Notes under the pieces: generated by a model
Seen by the model: only the letters and a program-made list of their open reading frames with translations
What the model was told of the DNA's origin: nothing
The model's database searches: none
DNA from: Halieaceae bacterium
GTDB taxonomy: Bacteria; Pseudomonadota; Gammaproteobacteria; Pseudomonadales; Halieaceae
Length of the DNA stretch: 64,000 nt
Reading direction: 5' to 3'
NCBI GenBank assembly: GCA_902520195.1
Contig: CABYND010000004.1
Coordinates: 1-64,000 of the forward strand
Made by a program: the position numbers and the translations under genes
Shown: positions 35,740 to 44,933 of the stretch, in pieces
How the letters are laid out: every line of letters begins with the position of its first letter
Position numbering within the stretch: position 1 is the stretch's first letter

Positions 35740-37323
35740 TCACGCATCCTTCAGTATGCGCCGCGCGGCGTTGTGTCCTGGTGCGCCGGTCACGCCGCCA
35801 CCGGGGTGCGCACCTGAACCGCACAGATACAGCCCTGTCACCGGCGTGGCGTATTGTGCGGCATCGGGGTGTGGCCTCATGTTGAACAGTTGATCGGGTT
35901 CGAGTCTGCCGTGGCAGATATCACCACGGGTCATCCCAAGCATCCGCTCCAGATCCAGCGGTGAAAGGCACTGGTGACCCACTGTAATTTCTCTCAATCG
36001 GGGGATGAAGCGCTCCACGTAGCTGAAAATGTCCCCCACGATGCGACCTCTTTCGTCGTCCCATGAGCGTTCGCCAGTCAGGTCGTATGGCATGTATTTA
36101 CACAACAAACTCATCACGTGGTGGCCCGGCGCGTCGGTTAATTCGGGGTCCAGCACGCTGGGAATAATCGCTTCAATGATCGGCGGATCCGCAGGCTCAC
36201 CCCGCTTGGCGCTGTGGAATGCGGCATTCAAATGGTCAGCACTCTCGATCATCGTGATGCTGGCTCGGTGATGTGCCCCTTCGGCACCCGGCAGCGCGGA
36301 AAATTCTGGTAACTCAGATAACGCGAGATTCATGCGCAGAGAAGCAGACTCTTGTCGGAAGCTTTTGACGTCACGGGCGAAGTCTTCCGGCAGATGCTCT
36401 TCGCCCAATAGGGTAAAGAACGTGCGCTTGGGGTCGGTGTTGGCTGCGACTACAGGTGCCGTTATGACTTCGCCCGAGGCAAGCGTGACACCTGTGACCC
36501 TCTCATCCGATACGTCAACGCGTTGCACTGCAGCGTCGGTGCGAATCGTCACACCGTGAGCCATTGCTGATTTCAGCATCGCTTGGGTGATACCGCCCAT
36601 ACCACCTCTAACAATACCCCAGGCGCCGGCTCGTCCACCTACCTCGCCAACAGCATGGTGCAGCATCGCGAGACTGGCGCCAGGCTGGCTCAGCGGCGCG
36701 TAGTTGGCCGGCATAATGTGGGCGGCCACCATCGACTTCACTTTATCGCTTTCAAACCAGCGATCAATAATTGTCTCTGGCGCGCCGATGAAGAACTGCA
36801 TCAGTCGCCAGCGTGCCTCCGCATCTAGCCGGAATACATCGACACCCATTTTGAGCATGGCGAGGAGATCTCCAACGCCCTGTTCGCCTAATTTAGGTGG
36901 CTCGTTCAACCATTGCTTGGCCAGTAGCTGCCCGATCTGACCTACAGAGTGCTCGAACGATTCATAAGCCTGAAAGTCGGTCTGAGAATATTTTTCGAAC
37001 TGTGCCCGATTAAATTGCTCATCGGCCGTGAGCAACAAATGGTCTCCGCTGGAGTCAATATAGAGCGCGTTATCTAGGGTGATCGCCTCGTACCCGTAAT
37101 CGGCTAGCCGCAAATCCTCAACGACCTCGGGCCGCAGCAGACTCACGACATAGGAAAACGTTGAATTACGGAAACCAGGATGGAACTCTTCAGTGACGGC
37201 TGCTCCACCCACTATTGAGCGTTGCTCTAACACGCAGACGTTCATCCCGCCTCTGGCGAGGTAGTTGGCGGTGGTGAGCCCGTTATGGCCCGCCCCGATA
37301 ACGATGGCGTCGTACTGACTCAT
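35740..37323 (-). CDS. PYROXD2-type FAD oxidoreductase, paralogue 3
   Basis: A 527-residue flavoprotein with YDAIVIGAGHNGLTTANYLA at the N-terminus, GGAAVTEEFHPGFRNSTFSY, and CGSGAHPGGGVTGAPGHNAA at the C-terminus. It shares with paralogue 4 the element GGAAVTEEFHPGFRNS and CGSGAHPGGGVTG, so these two are each other's closest relative in the window. It is divergent from paralogue 4 (193 bases between starts) and tail to tail with the sodium symporter. Substrate unknown. Full length for the family. Confidence 0.9.
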   Translation of the reverse strand: MSQYDAIVIGAGHNGLTTANYLARGGMNVCVLEQRSIVGGAAVTEEFHPGFRNSTFSYVVSLLRPEVVEDLRLADYGYEAITLDNALYIDSSGDHLLLTADEQFNRAQFEKYSQTDFQAYESFEHSVGQIGQLLAKQWLNEPPKLGEQGVGDLLAMLKMGVDVFRLDAEARWRLMQFFIGAPETIIDRWFESDKVKSMVAAHIMPANYAPLSQPGASLAMLHHAVGEVGGRAGAWGIVRGGMGGITQAMLKSAMAHGVTIRTDAAVQRVDVSDERVTGVTLASGEVITAPVVAANTDPKRTFFTLLGEEHLPEDFARDVKSFRQESASLRMNLALSELPEFSALPGAEGAHHRASITMIESADHLNAAFHSAKRGEPADPPIIEAIIPSVLDPELTDAPGHHVMSLLCKYMPYDLTGERSWDDERGRIVGDIFSYVERFIPRLREITVGHQCLSPLDLERMLGMTRGDICHGRLEPDQLFNMRPHPDAAQYATPVTGLYLCGSGAHPGGGVTGAPGHNAARRILKDA

Positions 37324-37516
37324 AGATAACCCTGTTGCTTCCCTGTGGCAAGAATCTCTTCAGATGAATGCCAACGCAAAAAATCTTTGGGGAATGTCGA
37401 ACCGTAGCGAGCTGACCCGGTTTCGGAGTATTTGTAGAGTATGCTTCCCTGAAGGCTCGTATGTCGACGCCTTACAGCCGCCTTACACTCAACGTTCATT
37501 TGCGGGAGTGAAGACC

Positions 37517-39106
37517 ATGACTGCGCACAATTCTGACTCCGATGTCATCATTATTGGTGGCGGCCACAATGGTCTGGCCTGTGCTGGGTATCTGGCAAAA
37601 GCGGGAAAGTCGGTGCGGCTTTTTGAAGCGCGCGGCATTTTGGGCGGCGCAGCCGTCACTGAAGAGTTCCATCCTGGTTTCCGCAATTCCGTGTATTCCT
37701 ACTCAGTGAGCCTGCTGCACCCGCAGGTCATCAGTGATCTGTCACTCGAACAGCACGGTCTCGAGATTATGGAACGGCCCGCCGGGACGCTCAGTTTGCT
37801 TGAGAACGACCATCTGCTGCTGACGCGGGACGATGCTCAGGCGCGAGCAGAGATCGCAAGGTTCTCGAAGCGTGACGCAGATCGCATTGAACAATTCGAG
37901 GAGGAGATCAGTGCGGTAGCGATTGCGCTACGCGAACTGGCGACTCAGGCGCCTCCCGATTTTGGTGGAGGCTGGCGCGACCTGATGCAACTGCTGTCCG
38001 CCGGGAATGTCGCCAGAAAGCTGGGTTCTCACTCTCAGAAGGTGTTGGCGACCTTGTTGACCAGTTCTCTTGGTAATTACCTGGATTCCTGGTTTGAGGG
38101 AGAGGCACTCAAGGGGGTGCTGGGACTTGAGGGCGTCATCGGCAATTTTGCCAGCCCATATCAATCTGGCACCGCCTACATCCTACTGCACCATGCATTT
38201 GGCGAGGTGAAGGGGCGTGCCGGGGCATGGGGGATCGCTAAAGGTGGTATGGGTGCCATTAGTGATGCCATGGCGCGCTATGCGCAGGCCCAAGGTGCCG
38301 TGCTGGAAGTCGGTGCACCGGTTGAGAATATTGTGATGGAAGGACGTCGGGCTGTCGGTGTGACGCTGGTTGATGGGCGAAAGTTTCACGCCCGACAGAT
38401 CGCTGCCAATGTACATCCGCAGACCTTGCTAACGAAAATGCTGGACCCCGAGCTACTGAGTGCTGAAGATCGGCGCCGCATTGAGGGCTACCGCAGCCAT
38501 TCGGCGACCTTCCGAATGAACGTGGCTTTATCTGAGTTACCCCAATTCACCTCGATGGCAGGGCGCGGCGACGCGCATTTCGCGGGAGCCATCGAGGTCT
38601 CGCCCTCGTTAGCCTACATAGAGCAGGCCTATCTTGATGCCAAGCAGTTGGGCTGGGCACAGCGGCCCGTAATCTCGATGCAGGTGCCCACCACACAAGA
38701 TGACTCGCTCGCGCCAGAGGGCGCGCATGTTGCCAGCCTGTTCTGTCAACACTTCCAGCGTCATTTGCCCAACGGGCAAAACTGGGATGATGTCCGAGAA
38801 AAAGTCGCTGATCAGATCATTGATACTGTCGATGCGTATGCACCCAACTTCAAAGGATCAGTGCTGGCTCGCCAGATCAAGACGCCGCTCGATATCGAAC
38901 GTGATCTTGGCATGATCGGGGGAGACATCTTCCACGGTGCATTACAGCTTGATCAGTTCTACTCCATGCGCCCGATACCGGGCCATGCGTCTTACCGGAT
39001 GCCAGCCGATAATGTTTTCTTGTGTGGTTCTGGCGCGCATCCGGGCGGCGGCGTCACCGGGTTGCCCGGCCGCAACGCCGCGCAGATCATGTTGCGGGGT
39101 CGGTAA
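37517..39106 (+). CDS. PYROXD2-type FAD oxidoreductase, paralogue 4
   Basis: A 529-residue flavoprotein: SDVIIIGGGHNGLACAGYLA, LFEARGILGGAAVTEEFHPG, and CGSGAHPGGGVTGLPGRNAA. ATG 37517 is chosen since GGGAG lies 8 bases upstream and the conserved part begins just after; the frame is open 51 codons further up without similarity to the family. It is divergent from paralogue 3 and nearly touches the leftward sulfatase gene at its end. Together with the other three it makes a set of four related oxidoreductases within 15 kb. Confidence 0.9.
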   Translation: MTAHNSDSDVIIIGGGHNGLACAGYLAKAGKSVRLFEARGILGGAAVTEEFHPGFRNSVYSYSVSLLHPQVISDLSLEQHGLEIMERPAGTLSLLENDHLLLTRDDAQARAEIARFSKRDADRIEQFEEEISAVAIALRELATQAPPDFGGGWRDLMQLLSAGNVARKLGSHSQKVLATLLTSSLGNYLDSWFEGEALKGVLGLEGVIGNFASPYQSGTAYILLHHAFGEVKGRAGAWGIAKGGMGAISDAMARYAQAQGAVLEVGAPVENIVMEGRRAVGVTLVDGRKFHARQIAANVHPQTLLTKMLDPELLSAEDRRRIEGYRSHSATFRMNVALSELPQFTSMAGRGDAHFAGAIEVSPSLAYIEQAYLDAKQLGWAQRPVISMQVPTTQDDSLAPEGAHVASLFCQHFQRHLPNGQNWDDVREKVADQIIDTVDAYAPNFKGSVLARQIKTPLDIERDLGMIGGDIFHGALQLDQFYSMRPIPGHASYRMPADNVFLCGSGAHPGGGVTGLPGRNAAQIMLRGR

Positions 39107-39121
39107 GCCTAGCCTAGCCTA
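39107..39121. repeat. GCCTA x3 tandem repeat between convergent stops
   Basis: Three perfect copies of GCCTA fill the 12-base gap between the stop of paralogue 4 (39104-39106) and the stop of the sulfatase (39119-39121), and the third copy supplies the sulfatase stop. Likely slippage-prone, with little effect on either protein. Confidence 0.7.
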
Positions 39122-40558
39122 GTCGCCGACGGGCAGTTGAGGATCATCGGCGAGTGACGCTTCGTGGTCCTCAATGACCTGATACAGCGGGAAGTCTACC
39201 CAGGTGTCGTTCAGATAATTCAGTTCCGGCACTTCCTCTTTGGGGTCAACAATCAGGTTGTAAATCGAGGGGTAGGCAATGTCTTTCACCGCATAGGTGT
39301 CAGAGTCCATTTCCTTGAGCAAGATTTTCCAGTCGCGCCATTTGGCACCGAATAACGTGTTTCCGATATAGATGACCAGACTCTCTCGCGCAGAGCTTTC
39401 GGTTTTTCCCATAAGGAAGCCGGATTGATCCACGCCATCCAACACGCGGTCGGTCGGCATATCAGCGCCGACAAATTGAGCGATCGTCGGAAAGACATCG
39501 AGTTGATGCACCATCTCGTTGGAGACGCGCTGCGCAGGTATTTTGCCGGGCCATCGGATGATGAAAGGCACCCTCAAAGAGCCTTCATAAGGAGAAAACA
39601 TGCCGCTACGCCATGGTCCTGTAAAACCAAACGAACGGGGCACGCCTTCTCGGCCATTGTCCGAGGTGAAGATAAAGATCGTGTCCTCGACGAGCCCAAG
39701 AGTGTCCAGCTTCGACAGTAGCTCACCGACATAGGTATCGGTTTGCGCCAGTACATCGGCGAAGCTGCCGTGACCTGTACTGCCGTAAAAATCCGGATGT
39801 GGGTCTACGGGTTCATGAGTTTGTGTGTAGGTGACGAAAGCGAAAAAGGGTTGCGCTGCCGTCGCCTGTCGCTCGATAAAGTCGAGGGTATTGTCGGTAA
39901 TTTCGCGGTCCATCACGGTGCGTTTGGCGCGGTCAAAAACCTCTAGCTCCTTTGGTTCCTCGCCTTTGCGGCCTGACATAACATGAGCAAAACGAATGTC
40001 GGGATGAGCGTCGGGCTGGAAGCTGTTGCTGTCTGGCCAAAAGGCGCGATCCGATGATCGCGGAAGTCCGATCCACTCATCGAAGCCTTGGTCAGTGGGG
40101 AAGCGGCCCTGTGTGTCTCCCAGATGCCATTTCCCAAAAATACCCGACACGTAGCCCTGCTTCTCGAGCAGCTCTGCAAGGGTGATTTCCCATTTTGTGA
40201 TGCCGTACCAGACTCCCCGCGGGGGGCTGTTTTCTCGCTGCCGTGTACGGATGCCATAGCGTCCCGTCAAAAGGGCGGAGCGAGAGGGCGTGCACTCGGC
40301 CTCGACATTAAAGTTGGTTAGGCGCATCCCCTGGGCGGCGATGCCGTCGATATTAGGTGTGGGCGCGCCCCTCATTACGCCGCCGCCGTAGACGCCCACC
40401 TCGCCCCAGCCAAAGTTATCCATGAGTACCAAGACGATGTTGGGTTTGCGAGCCCCGCTTTGGGTGCCAGATTCGTTTGCGGCGAGTACCGGTGAGACTA
40501 GGACCGCGATACAGACCGTGAGACCTGCTATCCAGCGTGCGTTTTTCTCAGATTTCAT
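39119..40558 (-). CDS. periplasmic sulfatase (arylsulfatase family)
   Basis: A 479-residue secreted type I sulfatase. A signal peptide (WIAGLTVCIAVLVSPVLA) precedes the catalytic domain. The formylglycine signature C-T-P-S-R is at C89 within AECTPSRSALLTGR, so it is the cysteine type needing a formylglycine-generating enzyme, which is not in the window. Metal ligands are visible in VLMDNFGWGEVG and IFTSDNGRE. It removes sulfate from an ester or sugar outside the cell membrane. Placed at the end of the oxidoreductase cluster, it might open a sulfated natural product; the sulfate could feed the SulP-type uptake. Both are inference. Confidence 0.9.
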   Translation of the reverse strand: MKSEKNARWIAGLTVCIAVLVSPVLAANESGTQSGARKPNIVLVLMDNFGWGEVGVYGGGVMRGAPTPNIDGIAAQGMRLTNFNVEAECTPSRSALLTGRYGIRTRQRENSPPRGVWYGITKWEITLAELLEKQGYVSGIFGKWHLGDTQGRFPTDQGFDEWIGLPRSSDRAFWPDSNSFQPDAHPDIRFAHVMSGRKGEEPKELEVFDRAKRTVMDREITDNTLDFIERQATAAQPFFAFVTYTQTHEPVDPHPDFYGSTGHGSFADVLAQTDTYVGELLSKLDTLGLVEDTIFIFTSDNGREGVPRSFGFTGPWRSGMFSPYEGSLRVPFIIRWPGKIPAQRVSNEMVHQLDVFPTIAQFVGADMPTDRVLDGVDQSGFLMGKTESSARESLVIYIGNTLFGAKWRDWKILLKEMDSDTYAVKDIAYPSIYNLIVDPKEEVPELNYLNDTWVDFPLYQVIEDHEASLADDPQLPVGD

Positions 40559-40844
40559 AAAGGGCCTCGACCAAAGCGCGCAGCAGTGTGAGAGAGCACG
40601 AGTCTATCTCATGTTGTGAGCGTGAGTGACGTTGAGTGAGTTTGTGTGCCGGAGCTGGCGTTAATAGCCCGCAAGGTGTTGGGGCAACAGATGGGTGGAG
40701 ATTTGCTTTGGCTTTGCCCATTTCGCGAGTTTTGACGCAGACAGCTCACAAAGGGGTCAAGCAGCTCAGTAAGATAGTGCCCTGTCACTGCCCTGTGTGT
40801 GATGAAATGACTTTCCGTGCTCTTGGACAGCAGGAGATTAAAAA
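40559..40844. promoter_or_regulatory. divergent intergenic region, sulfatase and exported cupin
   Basis: 285 bases without a gene. The half near the sulfatase carries a GAGTGAC/GAGTGAG-like run (40610-40650) that repeats loosely. No clear operator. An AGGAG ribosome site precedes the cupin ATG at 40845. Confidence 0.3.
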
Positions 40845-41303
40845 ATGAAAGCGTCACAGATTTTCAATTTCACAGGTTACGTGGGCGCGACATTGCTCAC
40901 TGGGCTAATCAGCGTATCGGCCATGGCGGAGGTGAGTCATCCGGCCAAGCTGTCACAGCAGGCGCTCGAGGGCGCAGCCTTCGACGACCCTTCAACAACG
41001 ATCACCGAAGTAGAGGGCGAAAAAATTTTCGACTTCACCTCGCTAAAGTCGAGCGATGGCAAGTTTGCCTCGGGGATGTACAAAGCCGGGCCACAGGCTT
41101 TCGATATCACCGAGCCCTATGGCGTCGATGAATTCATGTTCTTCCTCGAGGGCAGTGTCACACTGACCTCCACCGACGGCGCTATTATCACGGTCAATGC
41201 AGGCGAGGCCGTGACCATCCCAAAAGAGTGGATGGGCCGATGGCAGACCGAGGGATATCGCAAGATCTGGGTCATTTATTCCGAAAATGGTTCCGGCCTT
41301 TGA
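40845..41303 (+). CDS. exported cupin (Cupin_3)
   Basis: A 152-residue protein with a signal peptide (GATLLTGLISVSAMA) and one cupin barrel: FDITEPYGVDEFMFFLEGS and VNAGEAVTIPKEWMGRWQT. It is related to the cytoplasmic cupin at 33314 by layout of the second motif (AGD/E..., PK.W.G). AGGAG lies 6 bases ahead of the ATG. It is probably a periplasmic binding or enzymatic protein of unknown substrate. A pseudogene follows. Confidence 0.8.
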   Translation: MKASQIFNFTGYVGATLLTGLISVSAMAEVSHPAKLSQQALEGAAFDDPSTTITEVEGEKIFDFTSLKSSDGKFASGMYKAGPQAFDITEPYGVDEFMFFLEGSVTLTSTDGAIITVNAGEAVTIPKEWMGRWQTEGYRKIWVIYSENGSGL

Positions 41304-41404
41304 AGGCTAAATTCTGCTCCGAGGTCGCAAAAAAATTAGCAAAAGGTGACACGAGGCGCTGATTAGCTACTGAATTTCTATAATCGGCGTAGTTTAACGT
41401 CGTC

Positions 41405-41674
41405 AGATTTCCGCTGGCGTTGTTTGCCACAAGCTTGCAAAGTGCCTCGCCCAACGAGATGCGTGGCTTGATGGCCGGATTTTTTGTGCTCAGTACAAAT
41501 CTCATTGGTCTTGCTCTGGGGCCGACTAGCGTTGCACTGGCGAGCGATTACATTTTTGAGAGCACGCAGGCGGTCGGGAGCTCGCTGGCACTGGTGGGAG
41601 CGACGGTACTGCCTATGGCGATCTTGCTCTTGTGGAGAGGCTTGTCAGCCATTAGTTCAGAGGCTGAAAGCTGA
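41405..41674 (+). pseudogene. C-terminal remnant of an MFS transporter
   Basis: This frame reads FPLALFATSLQSASPNEMRG and continues with two hydrophobic helices (GFFVLSTNLIGLALGP and SLALVGATVLPMAILLLW). It looks like the last 85-90 residues of a major facilitator transporter, entered in the middle of a helix. Upstream the frame closes at a TAG at 41390-41392 and no start with a ribosome site exists; the rest of the gene is missing. The fragment begins just behind the exported cupin, so a deletion probably joined them. Confidence 0.65.
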
Positions 41675-41848
41675 GGTCTATCGAAAGCATGCGGGCAGCA
41701 TGCAAATAGTGCGGAGAGATAAAGCTTGTAATGTTGGCCTGGCCGCCCATACTGCGCGCCATCCAGTGAGGGATGCGTTGCGTAACAGTAACCTCAACTC
41801 TCTCGTGTCACGTTGCACTTAAACGCGATACCCAAAATAGAGCACACG

Positions 41849-43153
41849 ATGACCGCATTTAACGAGCTGGGACTGAACGCCAAGCTTATACAAAACATTG
41901 CAGCCAAGGGTTACGACACGCCCTCGCCGATTCAGGCCAGGGCGATCCCACTGGTGCTGTCGGGCCGCGATCTCATGGCCGCCGCGCAAACCGGAACCGG
42001 CAAAACCGCCGCCTTTACGCTACCTGCGCTCCATATGCTGAAGGGTGGCCCTCGCCCGGGCCCCAAAGATGTCAGCTGTTTGATCCTGACGCCCACCCGA
42101 GAGCTGGCCGCGCAGATTGCTGACAACATCCGTACTTACGGTGCGGGCATTAAGCTCCATAGTCAGATGGTCTGTGGCGGTGTGAACATTCGCCCCCAGA
42201 TCCGCCATCTAGCCCGAGGCACCGATATCTTGGTTGCAACCCCCGGTCGCCTCTTGGATTTGCTGGGGCAGGGTGCGGTGCGGCTTGATCACGTGAAGAT
42301 GTGGGTGCTCGATGAGGCCGACAGAATGCTCGACATGGGCTTTATTCCCGCGATGCGCCGCATTCACGCGGAACTGCCCAAAAAGCGCCAGACCCTGATG
42401 TTTTCTGCCACATTCTCCCGCGAGATCGAGGCGCTGGCCTGCGAGTTCCTGCATCAGCCACAGAAGATTCAGGTCACGCCCGCCAACACCACGGTGAGCC
42501 GCATCGACCAGACCGTTTACCCCGTCGACAAAGCCCGCAAAACTGAGCTGCTGAAACATCTAGTGGCCAGCGAGCGGTGGGGTCAGATGCTGGTGTTCTC
42601 CCGCACCAAATACGGCGCAGACAAGATTTCCCGGAACCTCTCCAAGGCAGGGATCAGCAGCGACTCGATTCACGGTGACAAAAAGCAGGGCGCACGCACA
42701 CGCTCCCTCAAGCAGTTCAAGGATGGCCGGCTGCAAGTACTCGTGGCGACCGATATCGCCGCAAGAGGTATCGATATCCAGCAGTTGCCGCGGGTCGTGA
42801 ACTTTGATCTACCTCATGTCGCCGAAGACTATGTGCACCGTATTGGTCGAACCGGCCGTGCGGGAGAGACGGGCATCGCGCTCTCGCTAGTGAGCGCGGA
42901 CGAAGTGTCTCAGCTGCAGAAAATCGAGAAGCTGATTAAAAAATCGATTCCGCGGGAAGAGATTGAGGGCTTTGAGCCCGAGCATCGGTTGCCCACCAAG
43001 CCAGTTAAAACCAGTGGTAAGCGTCCGTCCAAAAAGGCGAAGGCAAAACCCGGCGCCAAGAAGCATCGTGAGGGTCAGGGTAAAAAACGTCAGGGTGGGC
43101 CATCGGCACAGCGCGGTGGCCGCAACCGGAAACCCGCTCGCGCAAGGGTCTAA
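41849..43153 (+). CDS. rhlE: DEAD-box RNA helicase RhlE
   Basis: A 434-residue ATP-dependent RNA helicase. Q motif FNELGLNAKLIQNIAAKGYD, Walker A AQTGTGKT, DEAD box as VLDEADRMLD, SAT as FSATFSRE, and motif VI HRIGRTGRAG are all present. A C-terminal tail of about 60 residues is rich in lysine, arginine and glycine, typical for RhlE, and binds RNA. Such helicases remodel ribosome and RNA-decay complexes, often in the cold. ATG 41849 matches the family start; the 12 upstream codons are not conserved. Confidence 0.93.
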   Translation: MTAFNELGLNAKLIQNIAAKGYDTPSPIQARAIPLVLSGRDLMAAAQTGTGKTAAFTLPALHMLKGGPRPGPKDVSCLILTPTRELAAQIADNIRTYGAGIKLHSQMVCGGVNIRPQIRHLARGTDILVATPGRLLDLLGQGAVRLDHVKMWVLDEADRMLDMGFIPAMRRIHAELPKKRQTLMFSATFSREIEALACEFLHQPQKIQVTPANTTVSRIDQTVYPVDKARKTELLKHLVASERWGQMLVFSRTKYGADKISRNLSKAGISSDSIHGDKKQGARTRSLKQFKDGRLQVLVATDIAARGIDIQQLPRVVNFDLPHVAEDYVHRIGRTGRAGETGIALSLVSADEVSQLQKIEKLIKKSIPREEIEGFEPEHRLPTKPVKTSGKRPSKKAKAKPGAKKHREGQGKKRQGGPSAQRGGRNRKPARARV

Positions 43154-43226
43154 TCCCTGCCACTCAAGTCACGCTCGTGATACAACGCGGTTGGCAATCC
43201 GACCGAGGATACAAACCGAGCGAGCT

Positions 43227-44822
43227 ATGACTGCAGACACTTCAATGCCCATACCCGCCGCTGAGACGCTGCAATACCTGAAGCAGCCTTATGGTGAGCT
43301 GGCTTGGCTCATTAACGCTCACGCCGCAAATCAGCCGGATCGCATCGCGCTCGATGATGGCGAGGAGCAGCTGACCTGGGGTCAGACCGCGGCGCTGGTG
43401 AATCGCATCGCTGCGCAGCTGCAGGCCGAGGGCCTGCAAAAAGGCCAGGCGGTTTCCATACTCGGCACCACCACCATTCGCTACGCACTGCTGTATCTGG
43501 GCGCCATTGCCGCGGGTGGCTGTGCCGCACCGCTGACCACCTCAGCAACCCCACAGCAGCTCGCCGCCATGATGACCGACAGCGGCGCGGGCCATCTGTT
43601 TACCGACCACGCCAAACGTGCAGAGCTCGCCGACAGTGGTCTGGCGTTGCCCGACCTAAAGCACGTGATGATGGATGCGCCTGATGACTCTGATGGTGCG
43701 CCGTTCCTATTCGATTGGATGGCTGAGGAGGGCGCGACACCTTGTGATTTCGAAACGGGCCCCAACGATCCGTACAACATCATTTACTCCAGCGGCACCA
43801 CCGGCACACCAAAGGGCATCGTGCACAGCCGCCAAATGCGCTGGTACCAAATGGCGGTTGGGGAAGAGAGCGGACTGGGGTTGCCCGGGCAGGTGACCCT
43901 TCTCTCGACGCCGATGTACTCCAACACCACGCTCGGTATTTTTATCGCGACCATGGCCTATGGCGGCACCGCGGTGGTGATGCGCAAGTTTGATTGCGCG
44001 CGGTGGCTGGAGCTGGCCCAGCAACACCGGGCAACGCATACGATTCTGGTGCCAGTGCAGTATCAGCGGTTAATGGACTTCCCGCAGTTTGATGAGTACG
44101 ACCTCTCAAGCATGGCGCTCAAATACTGCACCAGCGCGCCGTTCTCAGCAGAGCTCAAGGCCGAGGTGGTGCGGCGTATGCCCGGGGCACTGATTGAGAT
44201 CTATTCCATGACCGAGGGCGGCGTGGTCTGCCTGCTCCGTGCCGATACTAATCCCGACAAGCTCCACACCGTGGGCATTCCCTGGGGTGGGAGCGAGGTC
44301 TTTACGATCGATGAGCAACTGAATCGGCTGCCTGCGGGAGAAATTGGCGAGCTGGTGGGGCGTTCGACCACCATGATGTCGGGCTATCAGAATCAGCCCA
44401 AGAAAACCGAAGAGGCCAGCTGGTACGACGACAACGGTGAGCGCTGGCAGCGCATGGGCGATATTGGTCGTGTCGACGAGGAGGGTTTTGTGACGCTCCT
44501 CGGCCGCTCCAAAGACATGATTATTTCCGGCGGTTTCAACATTTACCCGCGGGATCTGGAGGATGCACTGCTGAAACAGCCCGAAGTGGTGGATGCGGCG
44601 GTTATTGGCATTCCCTCCAAGGAGTGGGGCGAGACGCCTTTGGGCTTTGTGGTGGCGGCGGGCGGCGAGACTCTGGATCTTCCCGCGGTCTGCGCTCGCG
44701 CCAATGCCGAGTTGGGTAAAACCCAACGCATCTCGGCGCTCCAGCAGCTCGATGAATTACCGCGGAGTCACATCGGCAAGATCCTCAAAACCGCGCTGAG
44801 AGAGATGGTGTCAGAGACTTGA
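43227..44822 (+). CDS. AMP-dependent acyl-CoA synthetase
   Basis: A 531-residue ligase with IIYSSGTTGTPKGIVHSRQM, the adenylate-binding YSMTEGGVV, GDIGRVDEEGFVTLLGRSKD and the catalytic lysine in SHIGKILKTALRE. It activates a fatty or aromatic acid to its CoA ester. ATG 43227 is preferred, since the earlier frame overlaps rhlE and is not conserved. The thiolase gene follows with 111 bases between, so both fit a beta-oxidation unit. The acid cannot be named; the early region (YLKQPYGELAWLINAHAANQ) fits short- to long-chain ligases of the FadD3/cyclohexanecarboxylate type. Confidence 0.88.
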   Translation: MTADTSMPIPAAETLQYLKQPYGELAWLINAHAANQPDRIALDDGEEQLTWGQTAALVNRIAAQLQAEGLQKGQAVSILGTTTIRYALLYLGAIAAGGCAAPLTTSATPQQLAAMMTDSGAGHLFTDHAKRAELADSGLALPDLKHVMMDAPDDSDGAPFLFDWMAEEGATPCDFETGPNDPYNIIYSSGTTGTPKGIVHSRQMRWYQMAVGEESGLGLPGQVTLLSTPMYSNTTLGIFIATMAYGGTAVVMRKFDCARWLELAQQHRATHTILVPVQYQRLMDFPQFDEYDLSSMALKYCTSAPFSAELKAEVVRRMPGALIEIYSMTEGGVVCLLRADTNPDKLHTVGIPWGGSEVFTIDEQLNRLPAGEIGELVGRSTTMMSGYQNQPKKTEEASWYDDNGERWQRMGDIGRVDEEGFVTLLGRSKDMIISGGFNIYPRDLEDALLKQPEVVDAAVIGIPSKEWGETPLGFVVAAGGETLDLPAVCARANAELGKTQRISALQQLDELPRSHIGKILKTALREMVSET

Positions 44823-44933
44823 CCCCTTTCATCACGCCACGTAGCGTGCAGGGTCCTTTTCACTGCTCCGGCAGTCACCAATAAATCAAAGACGCGCATC
44901 CGCGTCACGGTCATATGTTTCAGGAGAAAAATC

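Noticed and set aside
24176..39106. Carotenoid desaturase (crtI) reading of the four oxidoreductases
   Set aside because: Motifs fit PYROXD2 better and no phytoene synthase or cyclase gene is near.
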